From contig NZ_PVTJ01000001.1 of the NCBI RefSeq assembly GCF_003002955.1, positions 1-64,000 on the forward strand: 64,000 nucleotides of DNA, in the 5' to 3' direction. Below the pieces are notes generated by a model. The model was given only the letters and a program-made list of their open reading frames with translations. It was not told the origin of the DNA and did not search any database. Below, piece after piece: positions 44,934-52,276 of the stretch (the stretch's first letter is position 1; the number at the start of each line of letters is the position of its first letter). The DNA is from Glycomyces artemisiae (GTDB lineage Bacteria; Actinomycetota; Actinomycetes; Mycobacteriales; Micromonosporaceae). A program made the translations under genes and the position numbers.

Positions 44934-44958
44934 GGACCGAGGCTCCCCTCGGTAGCAG

Positions 44959-44991
44959 AAGGGCCCCGCACCGATCCGGTGCGGGGCCCTT
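44959..44991. terminator. Bidirectional terminator after sugar ABC operon
   Basis: 15-bp arms AAGGGCCCCGCACCG (44959-44973) and CGGTGCGGGGCCCTT (44977-44991), loop of 3 nt; serves the importer and the convergent coiled-coil gene. Confidence 0.8.
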
Positions 44992-45004
44992 CCATCTGCG
45001 TCGC

Positions 45005-46807
45005 CTACGAGGACGAGACCTTCTCGGCGGCCTCGCTGCTGCTGGCCTGCTTGCCGCCGTTCTGCGGGCGCTTGCGGCCGTTGCCGTTCGCGGCGGGCTT
45101 GTTCACCGGCGCGTCCTGGGCGGGCTCCTCGCCGCGGCCCGCGCGGGCCTCCTCGATGAGCTTCTTGGCCTGGGCGCGGGCGGTGGAGAGGATCGCCTCG
45201 GAGTCGCGCCGCGCGGTCTGCTTGGCGGACTTGGAGAGCTCCTCGGCGCGGCGCTTGGCGGTCTCGGCCTTCTTCTCGGCCTCGGAGACGTACTGGTCGC
45301 GCTCGCTGCGGACCTGCTCGGCCTCCAGGTTGGCCTGTTCGAGGATCTTCTGCGCCTCGGCCTTGGCGTCGGCGACGAGCCGCTCGCGCTCGGCCTCGAT
45401 CTCGGCGAGCTCGGCGCGGGCGCGCTCGACGTCGGCTTCGGCCTCGACCTTCGCGGCGTCGGCGTGCTCGCGGATGCGGGACGCCTCGGCCGCGGCCTCG
45501 GCGGTGATCTTGTCGGCTTCGGCGGCGGCCTGCCCGCGGAGGCGCTCGGCCTCGGCGGCGGTCTCCTCGGTGAGGCGGCGGGCGGCGGTCTCGGCGGCCT
45601 CGCGCTCCTGGCGGCTCGCGTCGGCCGCCTCGTCGCGCAGGCGCTGGGTCTCGCGCTCGGTCTCCTCGGTGAGCCGCAGGGCCTCGGCCTCGGCGGCCTC
45701 GCGCTGGGCGCGGGCGGCCTCCTCGGCCTCGGCGGCCAGCTTCGCGACCTTCTCCTCGGTCTCGGCGGTGACGCGCTGCGCCTCGGCCTCGGCCTCCTCC
45801 AGGCGGCGCTGGGCCTCCTGGCGGAGCCGCTTGGCCTCGTCGGCGGCCTCGGTGCGGGTGAGGGTCGCGTTGTCGGCGGCCTCGGCGCGCAGGCGCGTGG
45901 CCTCGTTCTCGGCCTCGGTGCGCACGGTCTGCGCGAACGTCTCGGTCTCCTGCTTGAACCGCTCCAGGTTCTCGACGGCCTCGGTGCGCAGGTCCCGCAG
46001 CTCCGCCTCGTGCTCGGCGCGCTTGCGCTCGGCTTCGGCCTCGGCCTCGGCGGCGATCCGGTCGGCCTTCTCGCGGGCCTCGGCAACGGCCTGCTCGGCG
46101 GCGAGCGCGGCGTCGTCCTTGAGCTGCTGGGCCTCGGCGCGGAGGCGCTCGACGTGAGCGACCAGCTGCCGGGTCTGCTCGTCAGCGGCGGCCCGCTTGT
46201 TCTCGGCGTCCTGCTCGGCCTCGGCGACGAGGGCCGCGGCGCGCTCCTTGGCCTGGTCGAGCATGGCCTGGGCCTCGCGGGCCCGCTTGTTGATCTCCGC
46301 GTCGATGATCGCGCGCCGGTCGGCCTCGGCCTTCTCGGCGGCGGCGCGGCGGGCCTTCAGCGTGGTCTCGAAGTCCTTGCGGGCCTGCTCGATCTGCGCC
46401 TCGGCCTCGCGCAGGCGCTGGTCGGCGCGCTGGTGCAGGTGCTGGGTCTGCGCGTGCGCGTTGGCCTTGATCTCCTCGGCCTGCTCCTCGGCGAGGGTGA
46501 GCATGTGCTCGATGCGCACGCCCAGGTGCCGGTAGGAGGCGTTGTCGCCCGCGGCGCTGCGGCGCCGCAGCTCCTGGATCTGCGCCTGCAACTGCTGGAT
46601 CTGGACGACGAGCCGGTCGATCTGCGCGAGCGCCTCGGCGCGTTCCCCCGCCAGTGTGTCCATCTGGAGCTGCATCTGCTGGAGGTACCGGTCCACCTGC
46701 CGCTTGTCGTAGCCGCGCAGGGCCGTCTCGAACCCCCGGTCGATGGGTCCGCCCTCATCGAAGCCGGTCAGGAGTTCGGAATCGTCGAGTCTGTCTTCAC
46801 GCGCCAT
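45005..46807 (-). CDS. DivIVA-domain coiled-coil protein (Scy/FilP region)
   Basis: 600 aa. N-terminal DivIVA-like motif (about 25-60: FETALRGYDKRQVDRYLQQMQLQMDTL) followed by an almost unbroken coiled coil rich in AEAEA/RLREEAQRR heptads up to about residue 545, then a Pro/Gly/Lys tail. In Streptomyces the corresponding site, as I recall, holds FilP and Scy, which organise the hyphal tip. Paired with a similar 399-aa gene at 46982. Low-complexity Ala/Glu/Arg codons create many long spurious frames on the opposite strand. ATG 46807 follows GAGG. Confidence 0.85.
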   Translation of the reverse strand: MAREDRLDDSELLTGFDEGGPIDRGFETALRGYDKRQVDRYLQQMQLQMDTLAGERAEALAQIDRLVVQIQQLQAQIQELRRRSAAGDNASYRHLGVRIEHMLTLAEEQAEEIKANAHAQTQHLHQRADQRLREAEAQIEQARKDFETTLKARRAAAEKAEADRRAIIDAEINKRAREAQAMLDQAKERAAALVAEAEQDAENKRAAADEQTRQLVAHVERLRAEAQQLKDDAALAAEQAVAEAREKADRIAAEAEAEAERKRAEHEAELRDLRTEAVENLERFKQETETFAQTVRTEAENEATRLRAEAADNATLTRTEAADEAKRLRQEAQRRLEEAEAEAQRVTAETEEKVAKLAAEAEEAARAQREAAEAEALRLTEETERETQRLRDEAADASRQEREAAETAARRLTEETAAEAERLRGQAAAEADKITAEAAAEASRIREHADAAKVEAEADVERARAELAEIEAERERLVADAKAEAQKILEQANLEAEQVRSERDQYVSEAEKKAETAKRRAEELSKSAKQTARRDSEAILSTARAQAKKLIEEARAGRGEEPAQDAPVNKPAANGNGRKRPQNGGKQASSSEAAEKVSSS

Positions 46808-46892
46808 GCCCTCATCCTCACGTAAGCCGCGTCCCGCCACCTCCGGATAGGGACCGGATGTGACGGGACGCGGCCGAGCTGTGGTTCCTCCA

Positions 46893-46941
46893 CCGTCGAC
46901 CTACGCCTACGATCATTCTTCACTGTCGTAGGTCTCGACGG
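46893..46941. repeat. Imperfect inverted repeat between coiled-coil genes
   Basis: CCGTCGACCTACG (46893-46905) and CGTAGGTCTCGACGG (46927-46941) pair apart from two extra bases. Together with a GC-rich hairpin at about 46824-46873 it may end transcription of the 46982 gene. Confidence 0.4.
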
Positions 46942-46981
46942 TAACGCGGATTCGCCAGGTTTACTTGTTCGTCGGGTTTTT

Positions 46982-48181
46982 CTACTTGTCGCCGTCCTGC
47001 TGCCCGAGCGCCCCGCCGAGGGCGCCGCTGACCAGACCGCTGAGGTTGCGCAGGGTCTCCTGCACCTGGTCGCGCTTCGCGGTGAGCTCGGACACCTTGG
47101 TCTCGGCCTCCTTGGTGACCCGCTCCGCGTCGGACTTGGCGTCGGCGAGCAGGCGCTCGGCCTCGGACTTGGCGTCCGAGACGAGCTTGTTCGCGTCCTT
47201 CTTGGCCTTGGTCGTGGTGTCCTCGGCGTACTTGTCGGCCTCGGTGCGCTTCTCCTCGCCGCGGGTCTCCGCGGCCTTCGCGCGCTCCTCGGCGTCGCGG
47301 GCGCGGTTCTCGGCGTCGGACACGAGCTTCTGCGTCTCGGCGACGGCGCGGGTGTGGCGCTCCGACTCCTCGCGCTCGGCCTTCTCCTTGCGCTCGGCCA
47401 GTTCGAGGTCGAGGGCCTGGAGGTCCTTGTCGCGCTTCTCCTTCGCCTCGGCGAAGAGCTTCGCGGCCTCGGCGCGCTTCTCCTCCGCCTCGCGGGCGGC
47501 CTTGGCGCGCAGCTGGGTGATCTCGCGGTCCGCCGTGGCGCGGAGGGTCGCGACCTCGCGCTCGACGGAGGCCTTGAGCTCGGCGACCTCGTGGCCGGTC
47601 GCGGTGCGCAGCTGCTTGGTCTCGCGCTCGGCGTCGGCGCGGAGGGTCTCGCATTCGCGGCGGGCGTTGGTCCGCAGCTCCGCGACCTCGCGCTCCACCT
47701 GGGTGCGCAGGGCGTTGGCCTCGCGCTCGGCGTTCTGCTTCAGGGAGCCGGCCTCGCCGCGGGCGGCGTCGGTGATCTCGCGGGACTCCAGGCGGGCGGC
47801 CGAGAGGATGCCCTCGGTCTCGCGCTTCGCCTCGGCGCGGTGCTCGTTCGCCTGCTCTTCGGCGAGGCGCAGGATCTGCTCGACGCGCGTGCCCAGACCG
47901 GACAGGGTCGGGCGCGTGTTCTCCTCAAGCTGCTTCTGCTGCTCGGCGAGGCGCTGCTCAAGACCCTGGATGCGCTGCTCGGCCTGGCGCAGGCGACGCT
48001 GGGCGTCGGTCATCCGCTGCTCGGCCTCGGTCCGCTGCTGCTCGGTCTGCGTCAGCTTGGCGATGTTCTTCTGGATGAAGTCATCCACTTGGTGACGGTC
48101 GTAACCCCGCAACTGCACGGGGAATTCCGGCACCGATTGGTCGTTGTCGAAAAAGGTACTGCTGGAGGGCTGCTGCGACAT
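46982..48181 (-). CDS. Scy/DivIVA-like coiled-coil protein
   Basis: 399 aa. DivIVA-type N-terminus (VPEFPVQLRGYDRHQVDDFIQKN, about 18-40) then continuous coiled coil with Arg/Glu/Ala heptads to about residue 370 and a short Leu-rich end (NLSGLVSGALGGALG). The start at ATG 48181 (SQQPSSSTFF) is preceded by AAGTAT with a 6-nt gap, again the leaderless pattern. In the Streptomyces arrangement I recall, the Scy gene is much longer (over 1,000 aa), so this is a shorter relative. Probably a polarity or cytoskeletal element. Confidence 0.8.
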   Translation of the reverse strand: MSQQPSSSTFFDNDQSVPEFPVQLRGYDRHQVDDFIQKNIAKLTQTEQQRTEAEQRMTDAQRRLRQAEQRIQGLEQRLAEQQKQLEENTRPTLSGLGTRVEQILRLAEEQANEHRAEAKRETEGILSAARLESREITDAARGEAGSLKQNAEREANALRTQVEREVAELRTNARRECETLRADAERETKQLRTATGHEVAELKASVEREVATLRATADREITQLRAKAAREAEEKRAEAAKLFAEAKEKRDKDLQALDLELAERKEKAEREESERHTRAVAETQKLVSDAENRARDAEERAKAAETRGEEKRTEADKYAEDTTTKAKKDANKLVSDAKSEAERLLADAKSDAERVTKEAETKVSELTAKRDQVQETLRNLSGLVSGALGGALGQQDGDK

Positions 48182-48396
48182 GGACCAATACTTGCAGACG
48201 CGACTGCGAATGTCGACAGCAAGGTCAGGGGTTTGTGGGGCTCGAACCACCCGCAACACTAGCCGCAAATCGGGCGAATCCCTTGGAACGACACGGATGT
48301 CGAACGCGGTGAAGTTTCGGTGTCCTCCAGGTATCACCCGAACGGCGTCATCTATCCGACACTATCCGTGACTCGCGGCCCTGACCTGCAAGGGCC

Positions 48397-48825
48397 CTAA
48401 GCGGGTTCGACCAGTTCGATGAGGACGCCGCCCGCGTCCTTCGGGTGGACGAAGTTGATCCGCGACCCCGCCGTGCCCTCGCGGGCCCCGTCGTACAGCA
48501 GCCGCGCGCCCTTCGCGCGCAGCGCATCGGCGGCCGCCTCCACGTCCTCCACGGTGAACGCCAGCTGCTGGAGCCCCGGGCCCTTCGTCCCGATGAACTT
48601 CGCGATCGTCGACTCCGGCGTGAGCGGCGCGAGCAGCTGCACCTGCGCCCCGCCCTCGGGCCACGCCACCATCACCTCGACGACGCCCTGCGCCTCGTTG
48701 ACCTCGCGGTGCACCGCCCGGCCCCCCAGCGCCCCCTCGTACCATTCCAGGGCCGCGTCCAGGTCGGGGACCGCGATGCCCACGTGATCGATGCGCCGCA
48801 ATCCGATTCCGATATGACTGATCAT
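48397..48825 (-). CDS. mce: Methylmalonyl-CoA epimerase
   Basis: 142 aa VOC-fold enzyme interconverting (2R)- and (2S)-methylmalonyl-CoA. Motifs: IDHVGIAVPDLDAALEWYEGALG with metal His, VEVMVAWPEGGAQVQLLAPLTPESTIAKFI, GLQQLAFTVEDVEAA with the second His position occupied by Gln/Leu context, and RINFVHPKDAGGVLIELVEP with a metal Glu. Works with methylmalonyl-CoA mutase, and fits with meaB nearby. ATG 48825 is taken from the family start at ISHIGIGLRRIDHVG. Confidence 0.88.
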   Translation of the reverse strand: MISHIGIGLRRIDHVGIAVPDLDAALEWYEGALGGRAVHREVNEAQGVVEVMVAWPEGGAQVQLLAPLTPESTIAKFIGTKGPGLQQLAFTVEDVEAAADALRAKGARLLYDGAREGTAGSRINFVHPKDAGGVLIELVEPA

Positions 48826-48851
48826 GATGCTCACCCTCTGGAGTCTTTTAG

Positions 48852-48869
48852 ACACTAATACCGTAGTGT
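48852..48869 (+). repeat. Hairpin at left end of TnpB element
   Basis: ACACTA (48852-48857) and TAGTGT (48864-48869), loop of 6, just before tnpB. Could be the left-end subterminal hairpin of an IS200/IS605-type element or an operator. Exact left end not defined. Confidence 0.4.
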
Positions 48870-48876
48870 GTGAAGG

Positions 48877-50025
48877 ATGGCGGTTCAGAACCGGCACCGT
48901 GCCTACAGGTTCCGGTGTTATCCGACGGCCGAGCAGGAGCAAAATCTCGCTCGGACGCTCGGATGCGTTCGCCTCGTTTACAACAAGGCGCTCGACGCCA
49001 GGAACAAGTCATGGTTCAGACGCAGGGAGCGCACCACCTACGCGCAGACCTCCGCCCTTCTGACCAAATGGAAGCAGCGGCAGGACCTGGCATTCCTCAA
49101 CGAGGTGTCGAGCGTGCCGCTGCAGCAGTCGCTCCGCAATCTGCAGAAGGCCTTCGTCAACTTCTGGGACCGTCGCGCCGCCTACCCGGTGCTCAAGCGG
49201 AAGCGCTTTTGCGGTGCAGCCGAATACACCAAGTCGGCATTCACCTGGAAGAGCGGTCGGCTGAAGCTCGCCAAGCATGCCGAACCTCTCGACATCCGCT
49301 GGTCCCGACGGCTTCCGGTCGGTTCGGAGCCCACGACCGTCACCGTCTCCAGGGACGCGGCAGGGCGCTGGTTCGTCTCCATGCTGGTCGAGGAGTCCAT
49401 CTCCGCGCTTCCCGTCTCGGAAGAGAGCGTCGGTGTCGATGCGGGCCTCAATGCGCTCTTCGCGCTCTCTTCGGGGGAGCTGATCACCAACCCGCGTTTC
49501 GAACGGCAGGACCGGGAGAAGATCCGAAAGCTGCAGCAGGAACTCTCACGGAAGCGGAAGGGATCGGCGAACTGGTACAAGGCCCGGCTTCGGCTGGCCC
49601 GCGCCCGAGCCCGCGTCGCGGACCGGCGGCACGACGTCCTTCACAAGCTCAGCACTCGACTGGTTCGCGAAAACCAAGTGATCTGCGTCGAGGACCTGAA
49701 CGTCAGAGGGATGTTGCGGAACCGGAGTCTCGCAGGGGCCATCGCGGACGCATCCTGGTCGCGGTTCCGCGAAATGCTGGAGTACAAGGCCGAATGGTAC
49801 GGGCGTACCTTGGTCGTCGTCGATCGCTTCCTGCCCTCGTCGAAGACCTGCTCCGAGTGCGGGGCGCTTCGCGGTGGCATGAAGCTCCACCAGCGAACAT
49901 TCAGCTGCCCCGACCCGGCGTGCGGACACGTCGAGGACCGGGACGTCAACGCAGCGAAGAACATCCTGGCCGCCGGGTTGGCGGTTGCAGCCTGCGGAGA
50001 CGGTGTAAGACCGAAGCGCGCGTAG
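48877..50025 (+). CDS. tnpB: TnpB-family RNA-guided endonuclease (IS200/IS605 OrfB)
   Basis: 382 aa. N-terminal HTH_OrfB domain (YRFRCYPTAEQEQNLARTLGCVRLVYNKAL), RuvC-like nuclease in three parts: Asp in VGVDAGLNALFALSSG (about residue 188), Glu in VICVEDLNVRGM (about 270), Asp in EDRDVNAAKNIL (about 355), and the zinc ribbon SSKTCSECG ... CPDPACGHVEDRD. All catalytic residues are intact. It has a GAAGG site and no TnpA, so it cannot move by itself. It interrupts the usual mce-thiolase spacing. TnpB proteins use a transcript of the element's 3' end as guide RNA. Confidence 0.92.
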   Translation: MAVQNRHRAYRFRCYPTAEQEQNLARTLGCVRLVYNKALDARNKSWFRRRERTTYAQTSALLTKWKQRQDLAFLNEVSSVPLQQSLRNLQKAFVNFWDRRAAYPVLKRKRFCGAAEYTKSAFTWKSGRLKLAKHAEPLDIRWSRRLPVGSEPTTVTVSRDAAGRWFVSMLVEESISALPVSEESVGVDAGLNALFALSSGELITNPRFERQDREKIRKLQQELSRKRKGSANWYKARLRLARARARVADRRHDVLHKLSTRLVRENQVICVEDLNVRGMLRNRSLAGAIADASWSRFREMLEYKAEWYGRTLVVVDRFLPSSKTCSECGALRGGMKLHQRTFSCPDPACGHVEDRDVNAAKNILAAGLAVAACGDGVRPKRA

Positions 50026-50090
50026 CGCGGAGGCAACCGTCGTTGAAACAGGAAGGCCGTCTGGGCGACCGGACGGAACCCGCTCCGCCG
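49940..50090 (+). ncRNA. Probable omega (guide) RNA of TnpB
   Basis: The 3' end of tnpB and the following 65 nt contain stable hairpins (CGCGCGTAGCGCG; CCGTCTGGGCGACCGGACGG) and GTTGAAACAGGAAGG, similar to the end of guide-RNA scaffolds of related actinobacterial tnpB genes as I recall them. Boundaries are approximate. The region ends before the thiolase Shine-Dalgarno. Confidence 0.35.
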
Positions 50091-50141
50091 AGGACGGGTC
50101 GAAGCCAAACGATCGAGCGTATCGACCAACGGAGGTCCGCC

Positions 50142-51299
50142 ATGAACGACACGACCGTCATCCTCGCAGCCGCCCGGACACCCATCGGGCGCTTCAACGG
50201 GGCGCTCGCCGACATCCCCGCCACCGACCTGGCCGGGACCGCGATCAGAGCCGCCATCGAACGCGCCGGCATCGGCCCCGACCTGGTCGACCAGGTCCTC
50301 CTCGGGCAGGTCCTGTCCGCGGGCTGCGGCCAGAACCCCGCCCGCCAGGCCGCCGTCGCCGCCGGGCTCCCTATGCGCGTGCCCGCGCTGGCGATCAACA
50401 AGGTGTGCCTCTCGGGGCTCGCCGCCGTCGGCCTCGCCGACCAGATCCTGCGCGGCGGCGCCGCCGACGTGGTCGTCGCCGGGGGCATGGAGTCGATGAG
50501 CCGCGCCCCGCACCTGCTGCCCGGTTCGCGCCGCGGCTTCAAGTACGGCGACGCCGTCCTCCTCGACCACCTCGCCCACGACGGCCTCACCGACGCCTAC
50601 GACGGCATCTCCATGGGCGAGTCCACCGAGCGCCACCTCAAGGGCCGCAGCATCACCCGCGAAGCCCAGGACGCGTTCGCCGCCGAGTCCCACCAGCGCG
50701 CCGCCAAGGCCGCCGAGCACCTCGCCGAGGAGATCACGCCCGTCGAGACCCGCCGCGGCTACGTCGACGCCGACGAAGGGGTCCGCCCCGAGTCCACCCC
50801 CGAGGGCCTCGCGCAGCTGCGCCCCGCGTTCACCGAGAACGGCACCATCACCGCCGCCTCCGCGTCCCAGATCTCCGACGGCGCCTCCGCGCTCGTCCTC
50901 GCCCGCAAGTCCACCGCCGAGGCCAACGGCTGGGCCTGGACCGCCGAGATCCTCGCCTACGCCGCCGTCGCCGGGCCCGACAACTCCCTGCTCGACCAGC
51001 CCGCCAACGCGATCGGCAAGGCCCTCGGCCTCGCGGGCAAGCAGGCCGCCGACCTCGACGTGATCGAGATGAACGAGGCGTTCGCCGCCGTCGTCCTCGC
51101 CTCCGCCGAGACCCTCGGCGCGGGCCTCGACCGCGTCAACCCCGACGGCGGCGCCATCGCCCTCGGCCACCCCATCGGCGCCTCGGGCGCCCGCCTCGCC
51201 CAGACCCTCGCCCGCCAGCTCGCCCCGGGCGCGCTCGGCGCCGCCGGGCTGTGCGGCGGCGGCGGGCAGGGCGACGCCATCGTCCTCAAGGGAGCCTGA
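50142..51299 (+). CDS. Acetyl-CoA C-acetyltransferase
   Basis: 385 aa thiolase. Active-site Cys in INKVCLSGL (about 87), then SRAPHLLPG, NEAFAAV, GGAIALGHPIGASGARL with His, and the final CGGGGQGDAIV with Cys. Catalyses reversible condensation of two acetyl-CoA molecules. The start is ATG 50142, with CGGAGG upstream; a longer in-frame reading through the TnpB region from 48870 is an artefact. The stop overlaps the meaB start by one base (TGATG). Confidence 0.94.
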   Translation: MNDTTVILAAARTPIGRFNGALADIPATDLAGTAIRAAIERAGIGPDLVDQVLLGQVLSAGCGQNPARQAAVAAGLPMRVPALAINKVCLSGLAAVGLADQILRGGAADVVVAGGMESMSRAPHLLPGSRRGFKYGDAVLLDHLAHDGLTDAYDGISMGESTERHLKGRSITREAQDAFAAESHQRAAKAAEHLAEEITPVETRRGYVDADEGVRPESTPEGLAQLRPAFTENGTITAASASQISDGASALVLARKSTAEANGWAWTAEILAYAAVAGPDNSLLDQPANAIGKALGLAGKQAADLDVIEMNEAFAAVVLASAETLGAGLDRVNPDGGAIALGHPIGASGARLAQTLARQLAPGALGAAGLCGGGGQGDAIVLKGA

Positions 51300-52234
51300 T
51301 GGCCCGCACCGACACGGCGCTCCCGGACCTCGTCGCCGCGGCCCGCACCGGCGACCGCCGCGCCACCGCCCGCCTGCTCACCATCGTCGAGAACGACACC
51401 GCCGACGCCCCCGCGCTCGCGGGCCTCGTCAAGGGCGGCGACGCGCAGATCGTCGGCATCACCGGCTCGCCCGGCGTCGGCAAGTCCACGCTCGTCTCCG
51501 CGCTCATCACCGCCTGGCGCGGCCAGGGCCTGCGCGTCGGCGTCCTCGCCGTCGACCCGTCCAGCCCGTTCACCGGCGGCGCGATCCTCGGCGACCGCGT
51601 CCGCATGGCCGACCACGCGCTCGACCCCGGCGTCTACATCCGCTCGGTCGCCACCCGCGGCCACCTCGGCGGCCTCGCCGCCACCACCACCGCGGGCGTG
51701 CGCCTCCTCGAAGGGCTCGGCTTCGACGCGGTCGTCGTCGAGACCGTCGGCGTCGGCCAGGCCGAAGTCGAGATCGCCTCCCTCGCCGACACCACGCTCC
51801 TGCTGCTCGCCCCCGGCATGGGCGACGGCATCCAGGCCGTCAAGGCCGGGGTCGTGGAGATCGCCGACGTCTACGTCGTCAACAAGGCCGACCGGCCCGG
51901 CGCCGACGGCACCGTCCGCGACCTCAAGGCCATGATGAGCCTGGTGCGCCGCGAACCGGGGGAGTGGCGCCAGCCCGTCTGCACCACCGTCGCCTCCGAA
52001 ACGAAGGGCATCGACGACCTCGTCGCCGCGATCGGCAAGCACCGCGACTGGCTCGCCGAAGGGGACCGGCTCGCCGCCAAGCGCCGCCAGCGGGCCGCCG
52101 CCGAGATCCGCGCCCGCGTCGACGCCGAACTGAAGCGGCGCTACCGGGTGCCGGACGCGCTGGCGGCGGCCGTCGCGGACGGGGAGACCGACGTCGCCTC
52201 GGCCGCGCGGAGCGTTCTCGGCGACACCGGCTAA
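51299..52234 (+). CDS. meaB: MeaB, methylmalonyl-CoA mutase-associated GTPase
   Basis: 311 aa P-loop GTPase (G3E family). Walker A GSPGVGKSTLVSALI, Mg motif AVDPSSPFTGGAILGDRVRM, VVETVGVGQAEVEIA, and nucleotide-specific NKAD in VYVVNKADRPGA. It protects or reactivates methylmalonyl-CoA mutase during cobalamin loading. The mutase itself is not in the window. Overlaps the thiolase stop, so both are translated together. The C-terminal dimerisation helix region is LAAKRRQRAAAEIRARV. Confidence 0.94.
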   Translation: MARTDTALPDLVAAARTGDRRATARLLTIVENDTADAPALAGLVKGGDAQIVGITGSPGVGKSTLVSALITAWRGQGLRVGVLAVDPSSPFTGGAILGDRVRMADHALDPGVYIRSVATRGHLGGLAATTTAGVRLLEGLGFDAVVVETVGVGQAEVEIASLADTTLLLLAPGMGDGIQAVKAGVVEIADVYVVNKADRPGADGTVRDLKAMMSLVRREPGEWRQPVCTTVASETKGIDDLVAAIGKHRDWLAEGDRLAAKRRQRAAAEIRARVDAELKRRYRVPDALAAAVADGETDVASAARSVLGDTG

Positions 52235-52264
52235 ACCTCTTCGCCTTCTCACCATGCGGCTTCG

Positions 52265-52270
52265 TAGACT
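52265..52270 (+). promoter_or_regulatory. -10 hexamer TAGACT, leaderless valS start
   Basis: TAGACT followed by 6 nt and GTG at 52277. Confidence 0.6.
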
Positions 52271-52276
52271 GGAACG

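Noticed and set aside
45005-48181. Tandem repeats or a CRISPR-like pattern in the coiled-coil genes
   Set aside because: The recurring GCCTCGGC-type words come from heptads of Ala/Glu/Arg codons in coiled coils. There are no regular repeat-spacer units. No CRISPR array is seen anywhere in the window.
48870-50141. Apparent N-terminal extension of thiolase covering the TnpB gene
   Set aside because: It is an alternative frame of tnpB. Thiolase homology starts at ATG 50142, which has its own CGGAGG site.
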